From Gemmobacter nectariphilus (lineage in GTDB: Bacteria > Pseudomonadota > Alphaproteobacteria > Rhodobacterales > Rhodobacteraceae), in the NCBI GenBank assembly GCA_020721445.1, contig DYMU01000006.1:1-64000 (forward strand): 64,000 nt of DNA, read 5' to 3'. Below the pieces are notes generated by a model that was not told where the DNA came from, made no database searches, and saw nothing but the letters and a program-made list of their open reading frames with translations. Below are positions 1-13,558 of the stretch, one piece after another; the first letter of the stretch is position 1; each line of letters begins with the position of its first letter. The position numbers and the translations under genes were made by a program.

Positions 1-1502
1 AATCGATCACCACCGATCCGGCCCGCAGCTATGCCGAATTCACCCTGCGCGAGGCCGCCCGATTCTCGGATGGCAGCCCCGTCACCGTGGAAGACGTGAT
101 GTGGTCGTTCGAGGCCCTGGGCACGCTTGGCAACCCGCGCTATCACGGGGCGTGGAAAAAGATCGGCAAGATGGAGCAGACCGGCCCGCGATCCGTGCTC
201 TTTACCTTCAACGTCGCGGATCGCGAATTGCCACTGATCCTGGGTCTGCGCCCGATTTTGCAAAAGGCGCAATGGCAGGGCAAGGCATTTGACGAAAGCA
301 CGCTTGACGAAAGCACGCTTGAGGTGCCGATCGGCTCTGGCCCCTATATCGTTGGCGCGTTCGAGCCCGGAAAATATGTCAGCTACGTCAAGAACCCCGA
401 CTGGTGGGGCCGTGATCTGCCGTTCAACCGTGGCCAGCACAATTTCGACGAGGTGCGCTATGACTATTTCGGTGATGGCGGTGTGGTGTTCGAGGCGTTC
501 AAGGGCGGGCTGATCACCAGCTTTCGCGAAACCAACCCCGCCAAATGGGCCCGCGTCTATGACTGGCCCGAGGTGGCGTCGGGCGACATCGTGAAATCCG
601 AGATCCCGCATCAGCGCCCATCCGGCATCGAAGGCTTGGCGATGAACACCCGCCGCCCGCTGTTTGCCGATTGGCGGGTGCGCGAGGCGATGATCCTGGC
701 CTTCAACTTCGAGTTGGTGAACCAGACCCTGAACGGCGGCGCCAACCCGCGCATCCAAAGCTATTTCGGCAACTCGCCGCTGGGTGCCCCGCCCGGCACC
801 CCGGCGGAAGGCAAGGTTCTGGCGCTGCTCACGCCGTTCAAGGACCAGCTGTTGCCCGGCGCGCTGGAAGGCTATGCCGTGCCGGTGGGCGACGGGTCGG
901 AAGCCAACCGCAAGAACATTCGTGCCGCAACCAGCCTGCTGGATGAGGCGGGCTATCGCATTGACGCGGGCGTGTTGAAAGATCCAGCGGGCAATCCGGT
1001 CGGCTTCGAGATCTTGCTGGTCAACGGCGCCAATGACATGATCTCTGCCGCCGACATCTATGTCGAAAGCCTGAAACGGCTGGGCATCGCGGCCCGCGTC
1101 ACCACGGTGGATGACGCGCAATACAAACAGCGCACCAATGCCTACGACTTTGACATGACACATTACATTCGCGGCCTGTCACTGTCGCCGGGCAATGAGC
1201 AGATGTTGTATTGGGGGGCAGCCGGGGTTAGCGAGCCAGGCACCCGCAATTGGATGGGCATCAATTCCCCCGCCGCCGAGGCGATGATCAATGCCATGCT
1301 GAACGCCCCCGATCAGGAAAGCTTTGTTGCCGCGACACAGGCCCTTGATCGTGTGCTGACCACGGGTAGATATGTTGTTCCGATGTGGTATTCTGCCATC
1401 TCAAGACTGGCGCACCGCAAAGAGCTGAAGTTCCCCGCGCGCCTGCCGCTTTATGGCGATTGGGCAGGTTTCCAGCCCGACGTCTGGTGGTATGAACAGT
1501 AA
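1..1502 (+). CDS. ABC transporter periplasmic substrate-binding protein, YejA-like (5'-truncated)
   Basis: The reading frame is open from the first bases of the window (first complete codon at position 3), so the start and signal peptide lie upstream; about 499 residues are visible, ending in TAA. It is an SBP family 5 (peptide/oligopeptide) binding protein. The visible part begins within the typical 'FSDGSPVTVEDV' block and later carries 'HNFDEVRYDYFGDG', 'AMNTRRPLFADWRVREAM' and a late 'NWMGINSPAAEAM' segment, an order resembling YejA (microcin C/peptide uptake) more than DppA. It would act in the periplasm, delivering peptides to a permease that must lie outside the window. A 15-bp exact tandem duplication inserts a second DESTL. 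Substrate is inferred from family only. Confidence 0.85.
   Translation, partial: SITTDPARSYAEFTLREAARFSDGSPVTVEDVMWSFEALGTLGNPRYHGAWKKIGKMEQTGPRSVLFTFNVADRELPLILGLRPILQKAQWQGKAFDESTLDESTLEVPIGSGPYIVGAFEPGKYVSYVKNPDWWGRDLPFNRGQHNFDEVRYDYFGDGGVVFEAFKGGLITSFRETNPAKWARVYDWPEVASGDIVKSEIPHQRPSGIEGLAMNTRRPLFADWRVREAMILAFNFELVNQTLNGGANPRIQSYFGNSPLGAPPGTPAEGKVLALLTPFKDQLLPGALEGYAVPVGDGSEANRKNIRAATSLLDEAGYRIDAGVLKDPAGNPVGFEILLVNGANDMISAADIYVESLKRLGIAARVTTVDDAQYKQRTNAYDFDMTHYIRGLSLSPGNEQMLYWGAAGVSEPGTRNWMGINSPAAEAMINAMLNAPDQESFVAATQALDRVLTTGRYVVPMWYSAISRLAHRKELKFPARLPLYGDWAGFQPDVWWYEQ
291..320 (+). repeat. 15-bp exact tandem duplication inside the YejA-like gene
   Basis: Two perfect copies of GACGAAAGCACGCTT (291-305 and 306-320) lie in frame, giving DESTLDESTL in the protein. 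The frame is preserved. Duplications of similar length occur elsewhere in the window. Confidence 0.9.
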
Positions 1503-1530
1503 CAAGAAACGATACAGATACAGGCAAACC

Positions 1531-1659
1531 ATGATGCGCAACGCCCCCCTGATCGCGGTCCTGACCGCACTTCTTGCCGTAGCCGGATGTGCCACGATCG
1601 ACGGTGTCGGACGTGATATTTCCGGCGGGGCCAACCGGGTTTCGGGCTGGCTGAACTGA
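1531..1659 (+). CDS. Entericidin EcnA/B-like small lipoprotein
   Basis: A 42-residue ORF (two ATGs at its start, 1531 and 1534) begins 28 bp after the binding-protein stop. It has a hydrophobic signal segment ending in the lipobox 'AVAGC' (lipidated Cys at residue 20) and a short mature part 'ATIDGVGRDISGGANRVSGW', the size and Gly/Asp pattern of entericidin-family lipopeptides. These are small membrane-associated lipoproteins; in enterobacteria the pair was proposed as a toxin/antidote, but single copies in Rhodobacterales have no established role. Cotranscription with the upstream gene is possible. Confidence 0.7.
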   Translation: MMRNAPLIAVLTALLAVAGCATIDGVGRDISGGANRVSGWLN

Positions 1660-1872
1660 TCCGTCCCGACACTGGGACGCGTGTCACACAGACCCGGCCG
1701 CAACCTTGGCCACAGCCCCCGGCACCGGGGACATCGCGCTTGACGCGGCACTGTCCGACCATCATCTACCGGCGCAGCCTGCACAGTCGTGCCATCAGCG
1801 TCCTTCAACACTCCCGCCGCCCGGGGCCAAGACCACCCTCAACCGCAGCGCCCTGCGCCGCCATGGACCGTC

Positions 1873-2523
1873 ATGATCAAGCTTGATATCTTTTCCGACC
1901 CGGTTTGTCCGTGGTGCCTGATTGGCAAGACCAACCTTGACCGCGCGCTGGAAGCCGCCGCCGATCACCCGTTCGATATCGAATGGCACCCGTTCCAGCT
2001 TAACCCCGGCATGCCGCCTGGGGGCATGGACCGCGCCGACTATCTGGAAGCCAAGTTCGGAGGCCAGATCGAGGCGGTGAAGGTCTATGCCACCGTCGAC
2101 AAGGCCGCCCGCGATGCCGGGCTGGAGATCGACTTTGCCCGCATCACCCGGATGCCCAACACCCTGAACGCGCACCGCCTGATCCACTGGGCCGGGCTGG
2201 AGGGGCGGCAGACCGCCATCGTCTCGGCGCTGTTCCGCGCCTATTGGCGCGAGGGGCGCGATATCGGCGATGCCGCCACGCTGGCCGATATCGCGCAGGC
2301 CAGTGGCATGGACCGCGCCCTGACCCTGCGCCTGCTGGCCACCGATGCCGATGTGGCTGACCTGCGCGCCCGCGACCTGCACGCCCGTGAACGCGGGGTG
2401 ACGGGCGTGCCATGCTTTATCATTGCCAACCAATACGTCGTGACCGGCGCGCAACCGCCGCAGGTCTGGGCCAATGTGATCGCCGAGTTGCGCGCGGCTC
2501 AGAACGGCAACACGCCGTCCTGA
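1873..2523 (+). CDS. DsbA family oxidoreductase, FrnE-like
   Basis: A 216-residue thioredoxin-fold protein without a signal peptide. The active site is 'DPVCPWCLIG' near residues 9-18 (CPWC), followed by the helical insertion seen in the FrnE/2-hydroxychromene-2-carboxylate isomerase branch ('EWHPFQLNPGMPPGG', 'MPNTLNAHRL'). The conserved cis-Pro region appears as 'GVTGVPCFII'. It probably catalyses thiol-disulfide exchange in the cytoplasm. The start at 1873 (MIKLDIF) is chosen because family members begin at this beta strand; the frame is open further upstream, but that extension is low-complexity and Pro-rich. The 3' end overlaps the convergent secreted-protein gene by 25 bp. Confidence 0.85.
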   Translation: MIKLDIFSDPVCPWCLIGKTNLDRALEAAADHPFDIEWHPFQLNPGMPPGGMDRADYLEAKFGGQIEAVKVYATVDKAARDAGLEIDFARITRMPNTLNAHRLIHWAGLEGRQTAIVSALFRAYWREGRDIGDAATLADIAQASGMDRALTLRLLATDADVADLRARDLHARERGVTGVPCFIIANQYVVTGAQPPQVWANVIAELRAAQNGNTPS

Positions 2524-2819
2524 TCCAGCGCCAACGGCTTGACCGCCAGCAGCGCCTGATCGTCGTTCAGGTCGAACACGAACACATGCACCGCGCCGCC
2601 CGCCAGCGTGACCCGGCAAAACACCCGCTCGGGGTCAAACTCGGCCGGGCAGGTATCCACATCCTCGTGCACAACCGCTGACTCGAACACCTCATAGGTC
2701 ATCACACCGCCGGGCAGATAGGCCACATCCTGCGCCACCGCAGCCGCCCCATCGGCATCACACGCCATGGCAACACTTCCGATACCCAGCAGAACCGCCG
2801 CAATTCCGAAGATTTTCAT
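2499..2819 (-). CDS. Hypothetical secreted protein
   Basis: A 106-residue product with a clear Sec signal peptide (MKIFGIAAVLLGIGSVAMA, cleavage probably after residue 19) and three cysteines in the mature part, two of which (in 'DTCPAEF' and 'RVFCRV') could form a disulfide. The start at 2819 is chosen because an upstream in-frame ATG (2855) would put a charged 12-residue extension before the signal peptide. I do not recognise the family. It is divergent from the MFS gene and overlaps the end of the DsbA-like gene by 25 bp. Confidence 0.65.
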   Translation of the reverse strand: MKIFGIAAVLLGIGSVAMACDADGAAAVAQDVAYLPGGVMTYEVFESAVVHEDVDTCPAEFDPERVFCRVTLAGGAVHVFVFDLNDDQALLAVKPLALDQDGVLPF

Positions 2820-2876
2820 ATCCCGACTCCTTTTGTCAACAAATGCAGGATACATCAGAAAGATCGTCTGTCAATG

Positions 2877-2910
2877 CTCTGGTGACGCCGGGGCTCTGGC
2901 GACGCCGGGG
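2877..2910. repeat. 17-bp intergenic tandem duplication
   Basis: CTCTGGTGACGCCGGGG (2877-2893) is followed directly by a copy with one change (2894-2910). It lies in the divergent region between the secreted-protein gene and the MFS gene. No clear promoter motif was recognised around it. Confidence 0.75.
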
Positions 2911-2945
2911 CGGGCATGCTAACGGCATCGCGAAAGGACACCCCC

Positions 2946-4148
2946 ATGTCAGAAACCACCCGCCCGCCACAGGCGCTGGGTCAGGTCGAGTTCATCGCCC
3001 TGATCGCCATGCTTTTTGCCACCATCGCTTTTTCCATTGATTCGATGCTGCCCGCCCTGCCGGAAATCGCGGCCGAACTGACGCCCGATTTTCCCAACAA
3101 GGCGCAACTGATCCTGACCAGTTTCGTCTTTGGCATGGGCCTTGGCACGCTGTTTGCCGGGCCGCTGTCCGACAGTTATGGCCGCAAACCCGTGATCGTT
3201 GCGGGGGCCTTGCTGTATTGCGCAGGCGCGCTGATCGCCTATGTCGCGCCCAGCCTTGAAACCATGCTGGCGGCGCGCGTCATTCAGGGTCTTGGCGCGG
3301 CGGGGCCGCGGGTCGTGGCGCTTGCGCTGGTGCGGGATGTGCTTTCGGGCGCAAGGATGGCGCGGATCGTCAGCTTTGCGATGATGATCTTCACCCTGGT
3401 GCCCGCCGCCGCCCCCTTGATGGGCAGCGTCATGATCGCGGGTTTCGGCTGGCGCAGCATCTTTCTGGCCTTTCTGGGCTTTTCCGCCCTGTCGATGCTG
3501 TGGCTGACCCTGCGCCAGCCCGAGACCCTGCCGCCCGAGCGCCGCCGCCCGTTCCGCGCTGCACCCTTGTGGGCGGCGCTGGTCGAGGTGGTGTCGCATC
3601 GCAGCATTCGCCTGTCGATCACCGCGCAAACGCTTGGCTTTGCAGCCCTGTTCGGAACGCTGTCATCGACCCAGCAGTTGTTCGACCAAACCTATGGCCG
3701 GGGTCAGGATTTTCCGCTGTATTTCGCCCTGATCGCGGTGCTGGCCGGCAGTTCCTCGCTTGTCAATGCCTCGCTTGTGGTGCGTCTGGGGATGCGGCGG
3801 ATGATCGTGACAGCCTTTGGCGCGCAAACGTTGATCTCCGCCAGCTTCGCACTGGCCTTTGCGCTGAACATCTGGCCCGAGGGCCTTGCCTTTTATGCCT
3901 ATCTGGTCTGGACCATCGGCGTGTTCTTCATGGCCGGAATGACGATGGGCAACCTCAACGCGCTGGCGTTGGAGCCCGTCGGCCACATCGCGGGCATGGC
4001 GTCAAGCGTGATCGGCGCGCTGTCCACCGTGCTGTCGGTCATGCTGGCAGTGCCGGTGGGTCTGGCCTACAACGGCACACCCTTGCCGCTGATGATCTCG
4101 GTCACGGTGTTTGCCGGCTTGGCGCTGTGGGTGATGCGGCGGGCGTAA
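2946..4148 (+). CDS. Bcr/CflA-type multidrug efflux MFS transporter
   Basis: A 400-residue major facilitator with about 12 hydrophobic segments. TM1 carries the drug-exporter pattern 'DSMLPALPEIAAEL', and the loop 2-3 motif A reads 'GPLSDSYGRKPV'; 'QGLGAAGPRVVALALVRD' matches the TM4 region of Bcr/CflA proteins. It should sit in the inner membrane and export drugs or small metabolites by proton antiport; the true substrate is unknown. The start at 2946 (MSETTRPP) follows an AAAGGA ribosome-binding site at 2934-2939; an earlier in-frame ATG (2916) would place that site inside the gene. Confidence 0.88.
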   Translation: MSETTRPPQALGQVEFIALIAMLFATIAFSIDSMLPALPEIAAELTPDFPNKAQLILTSFVFGMGLGTLFAGPLSDSYGRKPVIVAGALLYCAGALIAYVAPSLETMLAARVIQGLGAAGPRVVALALVRDVLSGARMARIVSFAMMIFTLVPAAAPLMGSVMIAGFGWRSIFLAFLGFSALSMLWLTLRQPETLPPERRRPFRAAPLWAALVEVVSHRSIRLSITAQTLGFAALFGTLSSTQQLFDQTYGRGQDFPLYFALIAVLAGSSSLVNASLVVRLGMRRMIVTAFGAQTLISASFALAFALNIWPEGLAFYAYLVWTIGVFFMAGMTMGNLNALALEPVGHIAGMASSVIGALSTVLSVMLAVPVGLAYNGTPLPLMISVTVFAGLALWVMRRA

Positions 4149-4174
4149 GGCACCTGCCCATGCGCCACGCGACC

Positions 4175-4196
4175 CCCTCCCCCTTCGTGGGGAGGG
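4175..4196. terminator. CCCTCCCC/GGGGAGGG hairpin between convergent genes
   Basis: A perfect 8-bp stem (4175-4182 with 4189-4196) with a 6-nt loop sits between the convergent MFS and mfd genes. It has no strong U-tract, so it may be a repeat-derived hairpin rather than a classical intrinsic terminator. A related element is at 55240-55262. Confidence 0.5.
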
Positions 4197-4221
4197 ATGG
4201 GGTGGTGGGGGCACGCGCGCC

Positions 4222-9349
<5,128 letters not shown>

Positions 9350-9399
9350 AACCCGCGTCGTCTTATCGGCAATCCGCCGCCGCCAGCCACCAAGATGCC

Positions 9400-9428
9400 A
9401 TGACAAGCCGCGAAAAAGCCGCTATATC
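9400..9428 (+). promoter_or_regulatory. Candidate sigma-70 promoter for the SYLF lipoprotein gene
   Basis: ATGACA (9400-9405), a 17-bp spacer and TATATC (9423-9428), about 70 bp before the start at 9497. Read by eye against TTGACA-N17-TATAAT. Confidence 0.4.
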
Positions 9429-9496
9429 TGGTTTAACGGGGCCGATAGAGCCCCCTTCCGCCTGCGGGCGGTCACACGAGGCGAAGGGCAAGCGAC

Positions 9497-10060
9497 ATGA
9501 CATTCTACAGTGGTATCTCCAGACGTGGTTTTCTGGGCGCAACCGGGGCCACCACCCTGCTTGCCGCCTGCGGCAACGGCATCGGCAGCACCGGTGCCGC
9601 CCAGATTGATGCGCGGGTCAACTCGACACAGGACTATCTGTTCAACAGCTTTCCTGGCACCCGCGATCTGGCCAGCCGCGCAGCGGGGGTGCTGTACATG
9701 CCGCTGATCACCGAGGCCGGGCTGATCTATGGCGGCGGCTATGGCCGGGGGGCCTTGCGCGTTGGCGGGGTGACGGTGGATTACTACTCGGCCACCCGCG
9801 CCACCTTCGGGTTTCAGATCGGCGCACAGCAATATGCCCATGCGCTGTTTTTCATGACCGAGGCCGCCCTTGGCCAGTTCCGCCGTGGCCAAGGCTGGGC
9901 CGTCGGGGCCGATGTGCGCTATGCCACACCGGCGCAGGGCGCGTCGCTGGGCAAGGAAACCACCGAGATTGAGCCGGTGATCGCGCTGGTGTTCGGCCAG
10001 CAAGGGCTGATCGCCGGGGCCTCGCTCGCCGGGGTCAAATACAACCGCATCATTCCATAA
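9497..10060 (+). CDS. SYLF-domain (YSC84/DUF500) lipoprotein
   Basis: A 187-residue protein. The N terminus has a twin-arginine pattern 'SRRGFLGATG' followed by the lipobox 'LAAC' (Cys at about 24), suggesting Tat export and lipidation. The mature part shows the SYLF fold pattern: 'DLASRAAGVLYMPLITEAG', 'YGGGYGRGALRVGG', 'YYSATRATFGFQIGAQQYAH' and 'FMTEAALGQFR', ending 'EPVIALVFGQQGLIAGASLA'. SYLF domains bind phospholipid in eukaryotes; in bacteria these are envelope proteins of unknown role. The gene stands alone, preceded by a candidate promoter and followed by a conserved 3' element. Confidence 0.85.
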   Translation: MTFYSGISRRGFLGATGATTLLAACGNGIGSTGAAQIDARVNSTQDYLFNSFPGTRDLASRAAGVLYMPLITEAGLIYGGGYGRGALRVGGVTVDYYSATRATFGFQIGAQQYAHALFFMTEAALGQFRRGQGWAVGADVRYATPAQGASLGKETTEIEPVIALVFGQQGLIAGASLAGVKYNRIIP

Positions 10061-10082
10061 GGCGCTCCCCGCCGCAGGCATC

Positions 10083-10117
10083 GGTGCCTCCGGCGGGAGT
10101 ATTTGCAAAGCAGCAAT
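10083..10117 (+). repeat. GGAGTATTT-type 3' element, copy 1
   Basis: Begins GGTGCCTCCGGCGGGAGTAT and continues TTGCAAAGCAGCAAT. It is on the same strand as, and 22 bp downstream of, the SYLF gene, between convergent genes. Near-identical copies are at 28708-28743 and 55305-55389. Confidence 0.8.
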
Positions 10118-10131
10118 CGCTTGCGTGCAGA

Positions 10132-10995
10132 TCAGCGCAAGCGGCGGATCAGGCTGGAGGTGTCGTTGCGGCCGCCACCCATGCGCTGTATGTCCTTGTA
10201 GAACTGATCGACAAGGGCTGTGACCGGCAACGAGGCGCCGATGTCATTGGCGGTGGCAAGGCAGATGCCCAGATCCTTGCGCATCCAGTCCACCGCGAAA
10301 CCGAAATCGAAGCGGTCTTCCAGCATGGTCTTGTGGCGGTTTGCCATCTGCCACGATCCTGCGGCACCCTGGCTGATCACCTCGACCACCTTTTCGCCGT
10401 CAAGACCGGCCTTTTCACCAAAGGCCAAGGCCTCGGCCAGACCTTGCACCAGACCGGCAATGCAGATCTGGTTCATCATCTTGGCGATCTGCCCGGCGCC
10501 ACTGTCGCCCAGACGGCGGCAGATCTTGGCGTAGGCGGCGATCACCGGCTCGACCCGGTCATAGTGGTCTTGCGAGCCGCCGCACATCACCGACAGCACG
10601 CCGTTATCGGCCCCCGCCTGCCCGCCCGACACCGGGGCATCGACAAAGCCAAGGCCAAGGCTTTCGGCCAAGGCCCACATCTCACGCGTGACCTGCGCCG
10701 AGACCGTGGTGTGATCGACAAACACCGTGTCCAGCGCCATTCCGGCAAAGGCGCCGTCCGGCCCTGCGCAGATGCCGCGCAGGTCGTCGTCATTGCCGAC
10801 ACAGGCAAAGACCACATCCTGCCCGCTGGCGGCATCGCGCGGGGTTGCGGCGGACCGCCCCCCGTGTTTTGCCACCCAAGCCTGGGCCTTGGCTTCGGTG
10901 CGGTTGTAGACCGTTACCGTATGGCCTTTGGCCGCCAGATGGCCCGCCATCGGAAAGCCCATCACCCCAAGCCCCAAGAATGCCACCTTTGCCAT
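10132..10995 (-). CDS. NAD(P)-dependent 3-hydroxyisobutyrate dehydrogenase-like oxidoreductase
   Basis: A 287-residue beta-hydroxyacid dehydrogenase. It has the Rossmann start 'FLGLGVMGFPMAGHLAAKG', then 'VYNRTEAKA', the substrate-binding signature 'DHTTVSAQ', 'FVDAPVSGGQAGADNGVL' and the catalytic-lysine block 'GDSGAGQIAKMMNQ'. Family members oxidise 3-hydroxyisobutyrate or reduce tartronate, glyoxylate or succinate semialdehydes; the substrate here cannot be fixed because there is no mmsA or gar neighbour. The start at 10995 (MAKVAFLG) is the canonical family start. It is divergent from the acylase gene with an 83-bp gap. Confidence 0.88.
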   Translation of the reverse strand: MAKVAFLGLGVMGFPMAGHLAAKGHTVTVYNRTEAKAQAWVAKHGGRSAATPRDAASGQDVVFACVGNDDDLRGICAGPDGAFAGMALDTVFVDHTTVSAQVTREMWALAESLGLGFVDAPVSGGQAGADNGVLSVMCGGSQDHYDRVEPVIAAYAKICRRLGDSGAGQIAKMMNQICIAGLVQGLAEALAFGEKAGLDGEKVVEVISQGAAGSWQMANRHKTMLEDRFDFGFAVDWMRKDLGICLATANDIGASLPVTALVDQFYKDIQRMGGGRNDTSSLIRRLR

Positions 10996-11078
10996 CACAG
11001 CCTCCCCTATGCGTTGCGCTTTTTCTGTCGATGCCTTAGCTATCAGCCTCAACCCTGCCGTCAAGAACAGGCCCCCCC

Positions 11079-13541
11079 ATGCTTACCGTTTTCCGTTGGC
11101 TTTTGCGGCTGATTGCCGGGCTGGTGGCCTTTGGGCTGCTGGCGCTGCTGATCGTTTATTATTTTCTGGAGCGGTCGGTGCCCGATTACAGCGCCCGCTA
11201 CACGCTGCCCGGCGTGTCGGCCCCGGTCGAGATCTTGCGCAACAATGACAATGTCCCGCACATCTTTGGTGCCAAGGATCAGGATGTCTTTTTCGCGCTT
11301 GGCTTTGCCCATGCGCAAGACCGGCTGTGGCAGATGACCATGCTGCGCCGCACCGCCCAAGGCAGGCTGTCCGAGGTGTTTGGCAACCGCACCCTGAAGA
11401 TCGACGAATTGCTGCGCCGCTATGACCTTTACACCCTGTCGCTGCAATCGGTCGAGGCACAGGATGCACCCACCCGCACCGCACTGGAGGCTTATGCCGC
11501 CGGGGTCAACGCCTGGATCGGCCAGATCAACGAAGGCGCACGTGGCCGCGGCGCGCCCGAGTTCTTTTTCTTCACCAACGAGATCGCGGCCTGGTCGCCT
11601 GCCGATTCCATTGCCATCCTGAAGCTGATGGCGCTGCAACTGTCTGGCCATCTCGAGGCCGAGGTGCTGCGTGCGCGCATGTCGATGCTGCTGTCGGAAG
11701 ACCGCCTTCGCGATATCCTGCCCGATGATCCGGGGCAGGCGATCACCGCCCTGCCCGATTATGCCAGCCTGATGCCGGGGGTGGTGCCATCAGGCGGCGC
11801 GCTGCGGATGGCAACGAACGACCCCTTGTCGCCGTTTCCGCGGCTGGCCTTTGCGGGCGCATCAAACGCCTGGGCGGCAGTGCCGGGGCGGTCGGCGGCG
11901 GGCGGCACGCTTTTGGCCAATGACCCGCATCTGGGCTTTACCGCGCCGACGACCTGGTATCTGGCGCGGCTTGAACTGCAATCGGGCGGCGTGATCGGGG
12001 CCACCATACCGGGCGTGCCCAGTATTCTTACGGGGCGGTCGGCGAAGGTGGGCTGGGGGCTGACCTCGTCTTACGTCGATGATCAGGACGTGGTGATGGA
12101 AAAGCTGAACCCCGCCAACCCCGAGGAATACGAAACCGCCACCGGGTATGAAGGCTTTGTCACCCGCCGGTCGATCATTCAGGTCAAGGATCAGACGCCG
12201 GTCACCATCACCCTGCGCTGGTCAAAGGCGGGGCCGGTGCTGCCGGGGTCGCATTATGATCTGGCCTCGGTCACCCCGCCCGGCCATGTGGCGGCGCTGT
12301 CGTGGACGGCGCTGTCGGGGGCGGATACCACGATGACGGCAGCGTTGCGGGTGATGCAGGCAGGCTCGATCGACGAGGCCATCGAGGCGGGGCGGCTGTT
12401 CATCGCGCCGTCACAGAACCTGATGCTGGCCGACCCGTCGGGAATTGCGTTGCAGGTGATCGGCCATGTGCCACGCCGTGCCGCGGGCCATCCGACGCAA
12501 GGCCGGATGCCCGCACCCGGCAATGATGCCGCGGCACGGTGGGACGGCGTGATGCCTTATGACAGCAACCCGCGCGTGGTGAACCCGACCAGCGGTATCC
12601 TGGGCAACACCAACAACAAGACCACCGCTCTGCCCTTCCCCGACCATCTGTCCTTCCTTTGGGGCGATACCCAGCGAATTCAGCGCTGGCTGACCCTGAT
12701 GAAGACCCGCGAGGTGCATACCCGCGAAAGCTTTATCGAGGCCCAGCTTGACACCGTGTCCTCTGCCGCCCGTGCCATTCTGCCACTGATCGGGGCCGAG
12801 TTGTGGTTTACCGGTGAAGCCGCCCCCGAGGGCACGCCGGAACGGCTGCGCCAACGCGCGCTGACGCTGCTGGCCCAGTGGAACGGCGAAATGAACGAGC
12901 ATCTGCCCGAACCCTTGATCTATATGGCCTGGTTGCGGGCGCTGAATGACCGGCTGATCCGCGACGAACTTGGCCCCTTGGCCGATGAAATCACCCACCC
13001 CGATCCGGTGTTTCTGGACCGGGTTTTCCGCAACACCGGCGGTGCGGCGGTGTGGTGTGACGTGATCCAGTCGGCGGCGGTGGAAAGCTGCCCCGACATT
13101 GCCCGCATCGCGCTGGATGAGGCGCTGATCGGGTTGACCGCGACCTATGGCCCGAACCCCGAAAGCTGGCGCTGGGGTCAGGCGCATGAGGCCACGCATG
13201 ACCACCCTGTTCTGGGCGAGGTGCCGTTCCTGAAATGGTTCGTCAACATCCGCCAAAGCACCAGTGGCGGCGACCACACCTTGATGCGCGGTCGCACCAA
13301 GGGCGACGGGCCAAACCCCTATCTGAACGTGCATGGCGCGGGCTATCGCGGGGTTTATGACTTTGCCGACCCGGATTCGTCGGTATTTGTCATCTCTACC
13401 GGGCAATCGGGCCATCCGCTGTCACGCCACTACGATGATCTGGGCGAACGCTGGCGGCGTGGCGATTATGTGCCGATGAGCCTTGACCCCGACCTTGCGC
13501 GCGCCGCCGCCGTTGGCAGCACGACGCTGGTGCCACAGTAA
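11079..13541 (+). CDS. Penicillin acylase family (Ntn-hydrolase) protein, membrane-anchored
   Basis: An 820-residue precursor. An N-terminal hydrophobic anchor (about residues 5-28) is followed by the alpha-chain pattern 'VEILRNNDNVPHIFGAKD', 'ALGFAHAQDRLWQM' and 'RTAQGRLSEVFG'. The autoproteolytic junction is 'FAGASNAWAAVPGRSA', with the nucleophile Ser near residue 262 becoming the beta-chain N terminus; 'LLANDPHLGFTAP' and 'GNTNNKT' are further family motifs. The family cleaves amide bonds of penicillins, acyl-homoserine lactones or other N-acyl compounds; specificity is not predictable here. It should act in the periplasm, tethered to the inner membrane. Confidence 0.93.
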   Translation: MLTVFRWLLRLIAGLVAFGLLALLIVYYFLERSVPDYSARYTLPGVSAPVEILRNNDNVPHIFGAKDQDVFFALGFAHAQDRLWQMTMLRRTAQGRLSEVFGNRTLKIDELLRRYDLYTLSLQSVEAQDAPTRTALEAYAAGVNAWIGQINEGARGRGAPEFFFFTNEIAAWSPADSIAILKLMALQLSGHLEAEVLRARMSMLLSEDRLRDILPDDPGQAITALPDYASLMPGVVPSGGALRMATNDPLSPFPRLAFAGASNAWAAVPGRSAAGGTLLANDPHLGFTAPTTWYLARLELQSGGVIGATIPGVPSILTGRSAKVGWGLTSSYVDDQDVVMEKLNPANPEEYETATGYEGFVTRRSIIQVKDQTPVTITLRWSKAGPVLPGSHYDLASVTPPGHVAALSWTALSGADTTMTAALRVMQAGSIDEAIEAGRLFIAPSQNLMLADPSGIALQVIGHVPRRAAGHPTQGRMPAPGNDAAARWDGVMPYDSNPRVVNPTSGILGNTNNKTTALPFPDHLSFLWGDTQRIQRWLTLMKTREVHTRESFIEAQLDTVSSAARAILPLIGAELWFTGEAAPEGTPERLRQRALTLLAQWNGEMNEHLPEPLIYMAWLRALNDRLIRDELGPLADEITHPDPVFLDRVFRNTGGAAVWCDVIQSAAVESCPDIARIALDEALIGLTATYGPNPESWRWGQAHEATHDHPVLGEVPFLKWFVNIRQSTSGGDHTLMRGRTKGDGPNPYLNVHGAGYRGVYDFADPDSSVFVISTGQSGHPLSRHYDDLGERWRRGDYVPMSLDPDLARAAAVGSTTLVPQ

Positions 13542-13558
13542 TCTGCTGCCACGGTAAT

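Noticed and set aside
1660-1872. Extra N-terminal coding sequence for the DsbA-like gene
   Set aside because: The open frame upstream of 1873 is Pro/Gln-rich and unlike the family; I see no gene or clear motif in this gap.
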